From contig MFNF01000001.1 in assembly GCA_001783715.1 (NCBI GenBank), forward strand, positions 310,001 to 374,000: a stretch of DNA of 64,000 nucleotides, given 5' to 3'. Below are positions 16,690 to 24,990 of this stretch, piece by piece. Numbering within the stretch: the first letter of the stretch is position 1; each line of letters starts with the position of its first letter. Under the pieces are notes generated by a model, which did no database searches, was not told the origin of the DNA, and saw nothing but the letters and a program-made list of their open reading frames with translations. The position numbers were made by a program, and so were the translations under genes. The stretch comes from Candidatus Lambdaproteobacteria bacterium RIFOXYD2_FULL_56_26 (GTDB taxonomy: Bacteria > SAR324 > XYD2-FULL-50-16).

Positions 16690-17432
16690 GCCAGCAGGTG
16701 GGCCATCATTTCCTTTTCCGTGTAAAAGCCCTTCTGCCCGGCGATCCACTTGGCGGCCAACAGAACCCCGGTGGCAAAACCGCCTCGATTCCGGGCCCGG
16801 TGGGTCAGTTCGATGGTGTCGAATTCGGAATCAAAAAGAACGCTGTGGGTGCCGGGGATGCTGCCGCCCCGGACCGAGGCAAAATGGATCTCCCCCGGCT
16901 CGGGCCTGCGGTCCAGCCGCTCTGTGGCCAGCTTCGTTTTGCCGTCCAGGTTTTCCAGCAACAGTTGGCCCAAGGTCAAGGCGGTACCGGAGGGAGAATC
17001 TTTTTTCAGTTTGTGGTGGGCTTCCAGGGCCAAGGTGTCGTACATCTCAAAGCGGTTCATGATCTTGGCCGCCTGGGCGACGATCTGGAAAAAAAGGTTC
17101 ACCCCTAAGGAAAAGTTGGATGAATAAACCATGCCCACCCCGGCTTGGGCCACCAGGGCGGCCACTTGGTCCTTGTGCTCCAGCCAGCCGGTGGTACCCA
17201 TGACCAGATGCCTTTTGGCACCCAGCACCGCCTTGATGTTCTCCAAGGCCGCTTCGGGGCTGGTAAAACAAATCGCCACTTCGGCACCGTTGAGGGTGGT
17301 TTCGTTGATTTCCTTGGCCTGGGCAAGCTTGGAGAAAGGGTCGATGCGGCTGACCACTTCCAGGCCCGCAGGGGCCGCCAAGTTGTCGATCATTTGGCCC
17401 ATTTGGCCATAGCCGACCAGAGCGATTTTCAT
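16686..17432 (-). CDS. dapB: 4-hydroxy-tetrahydrodipicolinate reductase
   Basis: NAD(P)H-dependent step of lysine and meso-diaminopimelate synthesis. 248 residues. N-terminal Rossmann motif VGYGQMGQM, then TTGW, SSNFSLGVN, the active-site signature EAHHKLKKDSPSGTA (residues ~136-150), and a C-terminal AKWIAGQKGFYT. The glycine motif is GYGxMG rather than the usual GxxGxMG, as seen in several short DapB proteins. Start supported by AAGGG five bases upstream. Single gene, divergent from the Smr gene by 73 bases. Confidence 0.95.
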   Translation of the reverse strand: MKIALVGYGQMGQMIDNLAAPAGLEVVSRIDPFSKLAQAKEINETTLNGAEVAICFTSPEAALENIKAVLGAKRHLVMGTTGWLEHKDQVAALVAQAGVGMVYSSNFSLGVNLFFQIVAQAAKIMNRFEMYDTLALEAHHKLKKDSPSGTALTLGQLLLENLDGKTKLATERLDRRPEPGEIHFASVRGGSIPGTHSVLFDSEFDTIELTHRARNRGGFATGVLLAAKWIAGQKGFYTEKEMMAHLLA

Positions 17433-17505
17433 GGATTCCCTTTTGCCTGGGGTTTGTGTTTGTATTGGGCAAGCTTAGCCCTTTGGGCCTTCAATTTCCA
17501 GCGCC

Positions 17506-17997
17506 ATGAGCGAAGAGAAAGAATTTTTGGACCAAATGCACCGGCTGGGGGTCAAGCCCCTGGACCCGCAAAAGGCTACAGCCCAGTCTCTTGAGCCCAA
17601 GAAACTGGTTTTGCAGACCCCAAAAGCCCCCGCAAGCCCAGCCAAGGCTGTCCCCAAGCCCAAGTACACCGGCCCTGTGCCCCATCCCTCCAGCACCAGA
17701 CCCAAACGCCTGCCCCGGGACTTTGAGCCCGACCTGGTGGTGGACCTGCACGGCATGGTGCAGCCGGAGGCGCTTAAAACCACCAGGAACCTATTGGCCG
17801 GGGCCTACAACAAAGGGTACGACCATGTCCTTTTGATCACCGGCAAGGGGCTCAATTCGGAGGTGGAAGGTGGGGTTCTGCCCAAGGCGGTTTGGCGGTG
17901 GCTGGAAGAGGAGGCAGAAAGTTTCGTGGCGGAGTTTGAATTGGCCCCTCCCTTTTTGGGTGGCACCGGGGCCATTCTGGTCTTTTTTTTCCGTTAG
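17506..17997 (+). CDS. Smr (MutS2 C-terminal-like) domain protein
   Basis: 163 residues. The first ~75 are proline-, lysine- and alanine-rich and probably disordered. Residues ~78-163 are an Smr domain with VVDLHGM, LLITGKGLNS and GGTGAILVFF, the three characteristic stretches. Stand-alone Smr proteins are nucleases acting on structured DNA or on RNA in ribosome quality control. Cytoplasmic. No clear Shine-Dalgarno sequence precedes the ATG. Confidence 0.9.
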   Translation: MSEEKEFLDQMHRLGVKPLDPQKATAQSLEPKKLVLQTPKAPASPAKAVPKPKYTGPVPHPSSTRPKRLPRDFEPDLVVDLHGMVQPEALKTTRNLLAGAYNKGYDHVLLITGKGLNSEVEGGVLPKAVWRWLEEEAESFVAEFELAPPFLGGTGAILVFFFR

Positions 17998-18330
17998 GGC
18001 TTGGTAAAATAGCCCACCCTTTGGACTGATTGGACTTTCGGGGAATCTGTGGAAAACCTGTGCATAACCGGGCAAAACGGGCGGGATTTTGGCTGTGAAC
18101 GGCTCGGCTTTTCCTGACTGATTCTAGGGTGTACCCCTTTTCACCTCAAAAAAATACGCTACAGTTACAGGTAGATAACCGTACAAAGGCCAGGGCTGGG
18201 GGGAATTTTTTTTTTTGCTCCTGTTGACAAAACCCAAAGGAGCGAACTTTTCAACAGGCTTGGAGAGTTAGGGGCCAAATGTCAAGAAACCGTAAGGACC
18301 ATGGCCCCCAATCTGGGGAAGAAAAACCGA
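17998..18330. other. Intergenic region between convergent genes with DnaA-box-like and inverted-repeat sequences
   Basis: 333 bases without a credible gene, between the ends of the Smr and R3H genes. It holds two tandem near-matches to the DnaA box (TGTGGAAAA at 18048-18056 and TGTGCATAA at 18059-18067), a T-run at 18206-18216, and an 8-bp inverted repeat (CCTGTTGA at 18220-18227, TCAACAGG at 18251-18258) with a 23-base spacer. No clear terminator stem precedes the T-run. Origin function is not supported by the neighbouring genes. Confidence 0.4.
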
Positions 18331-18810
18331 CTACCAGCGGGGGCTGTCGATCTCAAGAATCTGGTTGGCTTTGACCTTAAACGAACCCTTGGTGATCCGT
18401 TTTTTGGCCAACAGCGGTAGAGTGACCGAATCATCCCAAAGGCCGATCGATCCGTCTTTGGCCAGATAAACGTCAACGAACCTTTGCATGGGGTCCACAA
18501 AAAATTCCTTGTCCCCAAAGTTCCAGACCATCGGGAAGGCGGATTCTTCGCTCACCGGTACCGAGGTTTGCTCGGTTTTGGTGACTACGATGTGCCGGTC
18601 CCGGTCCTCCCCTTCCGAGCGAGTTTCCAGGCCGTAGTCGGTGGCTAGCTGGTGGGTCAACCGGCGGAAAAAGGAGTTCATTGGCCGCAGGTGCTGTTCG
18701 GTCTCTTCGGAGCCAACAAACTCGTTTAAAACCTGGGCCACGTCCTCCAAAAACTCTTCTTCGGTGACTTGGTAGGGATCTTGTTCTTCACCTCGGTATG
18801 ATTCAGCCAT
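18331..18810 (-). CDS. R3H domain protein
   Basis: 159 residues from the ATG at 18810, which has AAGGAC about eight bases upstream. An acidic N-terminus (~1-43) precedes an R3H-like motif at ~44-80: RRLTHQLATDYGLETRSEGE then DRDRHIVV. This is the Arg-x3-His pattern of single-stranded nucleic-acid-binding R3H domains. The remaining ~75 residues are a small beta-rich region without a family I recognise. It lies 13 bases after the pentapeptide lipoprotein on the same strand, so the two are probably co-transcribed. Function unknown beyond likely RNA or ssDNA binding. Confidence 0.72.
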   Translation of the reverse strand: MAESYRGEEQDPYQVTEEEFLEDVAQVLNEFVGSEETEQHLRPMNSFFRRLTHQLATDYGLETRSEGEDRDRHIVVTKTEQTSVPVSEESAFPMVWNFGDKEFFVDPMQRFVDVYLAKDGSIGLWDDSVTLPLLAKKRITKGSFKVKANQILEIDSPRW

Positions 18811-18823
18811 CAGACTTGTCCTT

Positions 18824-19522
18824 TCAATGTTTCTCGCAGTGGCCCAAAGAACCGTCCCCACATTCGCCGCCGTCCACCCAGGTAGCGCCTTCGAGGCGAG
18901 AACCGGTAAAATCGGCTCCCTCGACAATGGCATCCTTGAAGTTGACGAAACGTAAGTTGGTGTTCTTGAATTGGGCGTTTTTCAGGTTTGCCTTGTGCAG
19001 AACCGCCTTCTCAAGGTTGGTGCCTTCAAAAACCCGGCCTTCAAATTGCGCTTGGAACAGGTTGCATTCCTGGCAATCGTTGGTGGCATTGAGTTTTTGC
19101 AATGCAGTTTTGTAACAGATGCCGATCGACCCTTTCTGGCAGCGGAACCCTTCGATCCAGATGGCCCCGGAGACATCGGTATTGGTGAAGTCGGCCCCAT
19201 CGATCTGGGCGTTTCGCAAATTGGCGGCCACCAGCAGCGCATCCTTGAAGTTCACCCCCGAGAGGTCAGCGTTCATCAAGGTGGTGTTAAACAGGTAGGC
19301 TCCCTCGAAGTTTGCACCCTTAAGCTTGGCCCCTTCAAAAATGGAACCCAACAGGTTGGTCTTGGAAAGGTCTGCCCCTTCCAGGTCGGCATTCTTGAAG
19401 TAACCGTTGGTCAGGTTGCAGCCAGGGCATTTTTTGCTTTCAAGCAGCTGCTTGGCCTTGTTGTCGCAAGCGCCGAGCAAAAGCAGCAGGGACAAGGAGA
19501 AAAGAAGGGTACTTAGTTTCAT
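18824..19522 (-). CDS. Pentapeptide-repeat lipoprotein
   Basis: 232 residues. The lipoprotein signal peptide ends in LLGAC, making C19 the acylation site. The mature protein has two runs of A(D/N)LXX pentapeptide repeats (ADLEGADLSKTNL, ANFEGAYLF, NADLSGVNF; later NLEKAVLHKANLKNAQF). These fold into a right-handed quadrilateral beta-helix. Each run is preceded by a CPGCNL or CQECNL pair, and a short WIEG/WVDG plus Cys-Gly-GS element follows each, suggesting internal duplication of a ~110-residue unit. Probably periplasmic, membrane-anchored; role unknown. Confidence 0.88.
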   Translation of the reverse strand: MKLSTLLFSLSLLLLLGACDNKAKQLLESKKCPGCNLTNGYFKNADLEGADLSKTNLLGSIFEGAKLKGANFEGAYLFNTTLMNADLSGVNFKDALLVAANLRNAQIDGADFTNTDVSGAIWIEGFRCQKGSIGICYKTALQKLNATNDCQECNLFQAQFEGRVFEGTNLEKAVLHKANLKNAQFKNTNLRFVNFKDAIVEGADFTGSRLEGATWVDGGECGDGSLGHCEKH

Positions 19523-19560
19523 GGGCAGCCGGAAGGAATAAAGGTCTTTCTTAGCCCTCG

Positions 19561-19589
19561 AATCTATGCCAGGGCCTTGAAGATGGCAA
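19561..19589 (-). promoter_or_regulatory. Sigma-70-type promoter for the pentapeptide lipoprotein
   Basis: On the minus strand: TTGCCA (19584-19589), a 17-base spacer, TAGATT (19561-19566). It lies about 38 bases before the lipoprotein ATG, just past the recD stop, and so separates the lipoprotein-R3H pair from the recCBD operon. Confidence 0.5.
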
Positions 19590-19597
19590 GGGTTTTC

Positions 19598-21385
19598 TTA
19601 ACCCTCCCCCTCTCCCCAAAGGGCCTCCCTTAGCCCGGAACGCCGGGTACTGCGGACTTTCAGCGCCCCCTCGAAGACCGGCCTTTCCCCCAGCAAAAGG
19701 AACCTTTTTTTGGCTCGGGTCAGGGCGGTGTAAAGCAGTTCCAAGGACAAAATCTCCTGGGTGGTGGGGGGCAAGACCAAGGCCACTTCCTCGTATTCGC
19801 TCCCTTGAGATTTGTGCACGGTCAAGGCAAAGGCTGGTTCATGGGGCGGCAACAGGGACAAGGCCACCGCCCTGGGACCTTGGGGCCCCTCAAACCAGGC
19901 TTGGCCTCCCAAGATCACCCCAGGGTCGCCGTTGAACAGGCCCAGGTCGGGATCGTTGGCGGTGATCAGGATTGGGCGGATAGGCAGTTGGTCCCAGAGG
20001 GTCCCCGGAAAAAGCAATTCCTGCAACCGCCGGTTGAGCCCCGAGACCCCAAAGGGGCCTTCCCTCAGGGCACATAGCAACTGCACTCTTTTGATGGCCC
20101 CCAAGGCCGCACTTGGGTCCTTGGCGTTCAACAGGGGCCGGTAGGGCTCCTGCTCCTTGACCCAAAGCTCCAGGGACTGGCCTAACTGCAGGGGGCTGGA
20201 GGCTGGTTTTTGGGCCAAGTCCCCGGAGTTTACAAAATGGTCCCAAGCCGTCTCGTCGCCGGTCCTCAAGGCCTGGGCCAGTTGGCCAATTCCGGTTTGT
20301 TCCGCAAACCGGTGGCTGTAGGTGAGCCGCAACCGGTGGTCCAAAAGCTTGGGTCCCAAGGCCCCCAACTCCACTGCTGGGGGCAGGCTTTGCTTGAGCC
20401 GCACACTGGGCCGCCGGAGGTCCTGGTCTTGGGTCAGGTCTTTGAATACCGCCCCGGACTCCACCGCCGCCAACTGGTCCGGGTCACCCATCAGGATCAC
20501 CTGGGCACCCAAAGGAATCGCCTCCAGCAGTTTGACGAACAAAGGCAGATCGACCATCGAGGCTTCGTCCACCAGCACCAGCTCCCGGTCACTCTGGTTC
20601 TCCTGGTGGTACAAAAACCGACCCTGCCCTTGGGGCAAGAAGCCCAGAAACCGGTGGATGGTCTGGGCCTCGACCTTCAAGCAGGCTGCCAAAAGCGGGT
20701 CCAACGCCGGGGCATGGTGGGCCAGCTGGGCGGCTACCGATTCGCTCAACCTCGCCGCTGCCTTTCCAGTCGGGGCGAGCAACGCCAGTTTGAGTGGTTC
20801 TTTGCCGGAGCGCAGCCTTCGGGCCTGGGCCAAGGTGAGAACCCAAAAGGCGGTGGTGGTTTTGCCGGTCCCCGGCCCGCCGGTGAGCAGGAAAAACTCC
20901 TGGGCCAGGGCCAAACCAGCGGCCAGTTTTTGCCCCTCCCAAGGGCCAGTGGGGAACCAGCGGTCCAGGTCGGCCAAGGTCGCCGGGTCCAAGGAGTGGC
21001 TCGGACGGTCCAACCGCTCCCTCACCAGGGTGATCAGCCGTTGTTGGTACCGGTGGTACTTGTGCAGGTACAACAATCCCCCTTCAAGGACCAAAGGCCG
21101 GTAGTCCCCCGGACCGCCCAAAAAGGAGGTTCGGGAGAGGATTTTCAGCAGTTCCTCCACCGCCGGGGCCTCAAACTCCAAGGGGCCGTCGGGACTGAGG
21201 TAACGGCTTTGGCACAGGTCCTCCAAGGCGCAACCTATGTGCCCCAGGCCCAAGGAACGGCGCACCAGGGCCAAGGTGGCGTACAGCTCCGCCGGTTGGC
21301 CCGGTCCAGCCAAGTGCAGGGCAAATTGCCGGTCCAGGCTCGAAAGCAGCTTGGCCTTGGCCAAATTTATCAGGTTCCATCTCAT
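19598..21385 (-). CDS. recD: RecBCD enzyme subunit RecD
   Basis: 5'-3' helicase subunit of exonuclease V, the double-strand-break repair and foreign-DNA-degrading machine. 595 residues, close to E. coli RecD (608). Walker A GGPGTGKTTT near residue 168; helicase motif LVDEASMVDL; ALTVHKSQGSEYEEV; ELLYTALTRAK. The ATG at 21385 overlaps the recB stop as ATGA; six further in-frame codons upstream are not needed. Last gene of recC-recB-recD. Confidence 0.95.
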   Translation of the reverse strand: MRWNLINLAKAKLLSSLDRQFALHLAGPGQPAELYATLALVRRSLGLGHIGCALEDLCQSRYLSPDGPLEFEAPAVEELLKILSRTSFLGGPGDYRPLVLEGGLLYLHKYHRYQQRLITLVRERLDRPSHSLDPATLADLDRWFPTGPWEGQKLAAGLALAQEFFLLTGGPGTGKTTTAFWVLTLAQARRLRSGKEPLKLALLAPTGKAAARLSESVAAQLAHHAPALDPLLAACLKVEAQTIHRFLGFLPQGQGRFLYHQENQSDRELVLVDEASMVDLPLFVKLLEAIPLGAQVILMGDPDQLAAVESGAVFKDLTQDQDLRRPSVRLKQSLPPAVELGALGPKLLDHRLRLTYSHRFAEQTGIGQLAQALRTGDETAWDHFVNSGDLAQKPASSPLQLGQSLELWVKEQEPYRPLLNAKDPSAALGAIKRVQLLCALREGPFGVSGLNRRLQELLFPGTLWDQLPIRPILITANDPDLGLFNGDPGVILGGQAWFEGPQGPRAVALSLLPPHEPAFALTVHKSQGSEYEEVALVLPPTTQEILSLELLYTALTRAKKRFLLLGERPVFEGALKVRSTRRSGLREALWGEGEG

Positions 21386-24300
21386 CCTTCTTGCCCCCCC
21401 CACAATCGCCCGAAGGCCTCCAGTTGGTCTCGGTCGGGCCGCAGGAAGACCGAGCCTTGCCCCGCTTGGTTCAGCCCCCGGAGAAACAGGTAGATCACCC
21501 CGCCAAAGTGGTTTTCATAGTCATACCCGGCCATCCTGGCCTCCAGGTGCCGGTGGGCGGCTAGGGCGTAGATCCAGGCCTGCAAGGGATAATGGTGGTG
21601 CTCCATCTCCGTTTGCAACCTTGCGGGTTGGTAGTCTGACGGGTTGGGACCCAGGTAGTTGGATTTGTAGTCCAAGACATAATACCGACCTTGCGCCCGG
21701 AACCACAGGTCCACAAAGCCCTTTAAATGACCCTGCAGGGTTTGAAAGGTCAATTTTCTTAGCTGCCCGGCGTAGGCCGTTTGTCCCAGGGCCTCAAAGG
21801 TCTGGGCCAGGGCGGCAGGGTTGACCGGGTTGAGGACCGGCAGGGTAAATTCCATCTCCACCAGTTTGTCCAGGTTGCCGATCTTGCCCAAACAAAGCTC
21901 CCGGTCCCCCGGCACCAGAGGGGCCCCCAAGGCGGTGGGAAGCCAGTCCACCAACAGCCGGGTCCACAAGGCCGGGTCCAAACGAAACCGGGCCAACTCC
22001 CGGCGCACCGCCGCTTCCAGGGATTGGGGGGCGGTTTGGGTGAAGTTCAGGTGTTCAAACAAAGAATGGAAAAAATGCCCCACTTCCATCCCCCTGGGGA
22101 ATTCCCACAAGGGGACCTTCTCGCCCCACCCTGTCGGTTGTGGCTCTGCCGTAGGTTTGGGGTCCAGGTCACGGCCCAGCTCCTGGGCCGGTCCTTTGGT
22201 CGCTTTGGCGATCAGCCCCGAATAACTGCCGATCCTGGGCCCTTGGCCAAAACTCCTGGAGAGGCTCCGGCGTTGCCACTTGGGGGCCGGGGCTGAGGGG
22301 GGCCGGTACCGGTCCGTCTGGGGTGGGTGGGCCAGCCTGAGCTTGGCCCCTGCACCCAACTCCCCAACCAAGGCTTCGGTCCGGGACCACAAGCCTTCGG
22401 AATCCAGTTTGGGCAGGTCTGCGACCAAAGCGCCGGTTTGGTCCGAATACAGCAGATAACTCAGCCCACTGGATTCGTAACTTCCCAGCGGCCCCAGGTA
22501 CAGGTGGGTCTGGTGTTTGGACCGGGTCAGGGCCACATAAAGCAGCCGCAGGTCTTCGGCCAGGGCCTCCTGCCCGATCCGTTCCGCCTGGGGGTGGTCT
22601 TTTTTGGCGGTCCCTTTCCCCGCTAGATCAAGTTTGAGCCGATAGGGAGGGTCCGGTTCATGCCACAGGCTACGCTCGGGGGTGCGGACAGCGGTCCAGG
22701 CGAAGGGGACCAACACCACCCCATATTGCAGCCCCTTGGACTTGTGGATGGTCAAGACCCGAACCGCCGGGCGGTCGCTGCTCAAGAGCACCTCTTCAGC
22801 GTGGGGATCCTCTCCGTTGGTCCGGGTTTCGAGGCAATGCAAGGTTTGGGAGGGGGTCAGGTGGTGTTTGGTGGTTTCCTGCAACAGGCTGAGGAGCAGT
22901 TGGTTGATCCGGCAAAAACTCTCCTCCCCTCCTGCCTGAGCGAGCAACCGGGGGCCATAGCCGGTGACCGAACCCAAGGCGGCGGTCAGGGCGGCAAAAC
23001 CTTGTTTTTTCCAAAGCCCCGACAGCTCCCCAAACCGTTTGGCCCACAAGGCGGTTTGTTCGTCATTGGCCGCAATTTGGAACAGATCCTGGGCATTGAG
23101 CCCAAAAAAGCTTCCACTCAAGGCCGCCCGCAGTTCCTTGGGCCGCAAGGGCTGGAGCAGGGTTTTTAGAAACCGGGCGAGGTCAAGGGCCTCGGGGGTT
23201 TCGTAAAGCTTGACCTCCCCCAAAAAGACTGCATCCAACCCCCGTTTGACCAAGGCCTCCCGGACCGCTTTGCCTTGGGCGTTGGTCCGCACCAATACCG
23301 CCAAGTCTTGGGGCACCAGCGCCCTGGGCTCCCGGCCCGGCTCGTCCAGGGTGGAACCCGAACCCAGCAGGTCCAGGCAGTTTTGGGCCACCAAGTGGGG
23401 CAGCTCCAACAAGGCCCAGTCCTGGGTAATCTTGGCTCCATTGCCCCGCTGCGGCCCCGGCAGGGGTTGTTTGGGGTCAAACTTCTCCTTGTGCACAAAA
23501 TGCAGGGTCAAAGGCGCAAAATCCGGCCGACCAATTTTGAGCCGGTCCGGGTGCTTGGCCTCAACCGGCACAAAGCCGATCCGGTCAAAATAAAAAGGCC
23601 GAGGGTGCCGGTCAAACAGCTGGTTGGTGGCCTCTACCAGGGTTTGGTCGGAACGGTGGTTGACCCCAAGGTTCAAAGGGCTGCCCGCCTCTTCCAGGGC
23701 GTTGAAGTAGGCAAAGATGTCTCCGCCTCGGAAGGAATAAATCGCCTGTTTGGGGTCGCCGATCAAAAACAAGGGGGCCGCAGTCCCGGCGAACAGGGCC
23801 TTAAAAATTCGGTATTGGACCGGGTCGGTGTCTTGGAATTCGTCAACCAACGCCGCTTTGTAGGCCTCGGTGGCCATTTGTTGGAGCTTGGGGCCTTGGG
23901 GACCTTGCAGGGCCAAGTCCAACTGGGTGAGCAGGTCTTCAAAAAACTGCAGCCCTTGGGCTTCCTTGGTTTTTTCCAACATCGGCCCGACCTGGGCCAG
24001 ACAGTTCGCTTCAAAGTGGAGGGACCAGATTTTGAGGGCTTCCTCCAGACGGGCCGATTCCTGCCACAGTTCTTCGGCCAAGTCCAGCAGAGGGTGGTTG
24101 GGTGGAACCTGGCCTTTGAGAGTCCCGGCCACAACCTTGTGCCGGGTCAGGGATTCAAACTTTTCGGGCAAGGCTTGGCCCGGCTGCCAACCTGACCGAA
24201 CCCAGGCCCCGGTGGTTTGGATCATCCCTTGGATCTGCTCGGGCTGGTAACTTTTTTGGTTCAACCTTGCCTGGACCAAAAGCCGCTCCAGCTCCTCCGG

Positions 24301-24990
24301 GTTCCAAAGCCGGACCCACTCCGCCCAAAGCTCCAAGGCCCGCTCCGGGCCGGGGACTTGGACCGGCGGGGGCAAGGGGACCAGTTCCAGGGAGGCTCGG
24401 TTGCTCAGGTTATACAGTTTGAGCAGCCCACTGGGGGTGATCTGGTTGCGCTGGAGACCGGCCAGATACATCGGCCCCAAAGGGTAGGTTTCCTTCGCCC
24501 AAAAGTCTTGGACCGCCTGTGCGGTCCAAGGCCTGGGGTCCGGCTCCAAGGTAACCTGGAAGGGGCGGGAAGACTCGAAGGCAAACTGGCTCAACAGGCC
24601 CTTGCAAAACCCGTGGATGGTAAAGATATTGGCATTGTCCAGGCTTTGGACCGCCAGATTGAGCCTCTTGGCCGCCTGGACCACCCGGCCCGACTCTTGG
24701 GCTTCCCGGAGCAGGCCCAACAAAAAAACATCCTCCCGGTCCAAGACCTTTTCTTGCCCCAAAGCCAAGGCTGCAACCCGAAGGCGGGAGCCGATCCGCT
24801 CCACCAATTCTTGGGTGCTCGCCTCGGTAAAGCTGACCACCAGAATCTCTTCAAGCCGCAAAGGGGCGGCGGGGTTCAGCAGCAGGCGCAAGACCAGATT
24901 GGTGATCGCAAAGGTCTTGCCGGTCCCGGCACTGGCTTCGATCAGCTGCACCCCCTCCAGGGGCACTGTGGCACTGTTGAAGGGCCTCAT
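21382..24990 (-). CDS. recB: RecBCD enzyme subunit RecB
   Basis: 3'-5' helicase and nuclease subunit of exonuclease V. 1202 residues (E. coli 1180). UvrD-type helicase motifs: EASAGTGKTFA near residue 18, ALVDEFQDTDPVQYRIF, IGDPKQAIYSFRGGD, LTIHKSKGLQY, LLYVALTRSK. The C-terminal nuclease domain carries VLDYKSN near residue 1105, with the catalytic Asp and Lys, so nuclease activity should be intact. ATGA overlaps with recC before and recD after it. Confidence 0.96.
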   Translation of the reverse strand: MRPFNSATVPLEGVQLIEASAGTGKTFAITNLVLRLLLNPAAPLRLEEILVVSFTEASTQELVERIGSRLRVAALALGQEKVLDREDVFLLGLLREAQESGRVVQAAKRLNLAVQSLDNANIFTIHGFCKGLLSQFAFESSRPFQVTLEPDPRPWTAQAVQDFWAKETYPLGPMYLAGLQRNQITPSGLLKLYNLSNRASLELVPLPPPVQVPGPERALELWAEWVRLWNPEELERLLVQARLNQKSYQPEQIQGMIQTTGAWVRSGWQPGQALPEKFESLTRHKVVAGTLKGQVPPNHPLLDLAEELWQESARLEEALKIWSLHFEANCLAQVGPMLEKTKEAQGLQFFEDLLTQLDLALQGPQGPKLQQMATEAYKAALVDEFQDTDPVQYRIFKALFAGTAAPLFLIGDPKQAIYSFRGGDIFAYFNALEEAGSPLNLGVNHRSDQTLVEATNQLFDRHPRPFYFDRIGFVPVEAKHPDRLKIGRPDFAPLTLHFVHKEKFDPKQPLPGPQRGNGAKITQDWALLELPHLVAQNCLDLLGSGSTLDEPGREPRALVPQDLAVLVRTNAQGKAVREALVKRGLDAVFLGEVKLYETPEALDLARFLKTLLQPLRPKELRAALSGSFFGLNAQDLFQIAANDEQTALWAKRFGELSGLWKKQGFAALTAALGSVTGYGPRLLAQAGGEESFCRINQLLLSLLQETTKHHLTPSQTLHCLETRTNGEDPHAEEVLLSSDRPAVRVLTIHKSKGLQYGVVLVPFAWTAVRTPERSLWHEPDPPYRLKLDLAGKGTAKKDHPQAERIGQEALAEDLRLLYVALTRSKHQTHLYLGPLGSYESSGLSYLLYSDQTGALVADLPKLDSEGLWSRTEALVGELGAGAKLRLAHPPQTDRYRPPSAPAPKWQRRSLSRSFGQGPRIGSYSGLIAKATKGPAQELGRDLDPKPTAEPQPTGWGEKVPLWEFPRGMEVGHFFHSLFEHLNFTQTAPQSLEAAVRRELARFRLDPALWTRLLVDWLPTALGAPLVPGDRELCLGKIGNLDKLVEMEFTLPVLNPVNPAALAQTFEALGQTAYAGQLRKLTFQTLQGHLKGFVDLWFRAQGRYYVLDYKSNYLGPNPSDYQPARLQTEMEHHHYPLQAWIYALAAHRHLEARMAGYDYENHFGGVIYLFLRGLNQAGQGSVFLRPDRDQLEAFGRLWGGQEG

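Noticed and set aside
18040-18070. Chromosomal replication origin
   Set aside because: Only two imperfect DnaA-like boxes, no dnaA, dnaN, gidA or similar neighbour, and no clear AT-rich unwinding element beside them.
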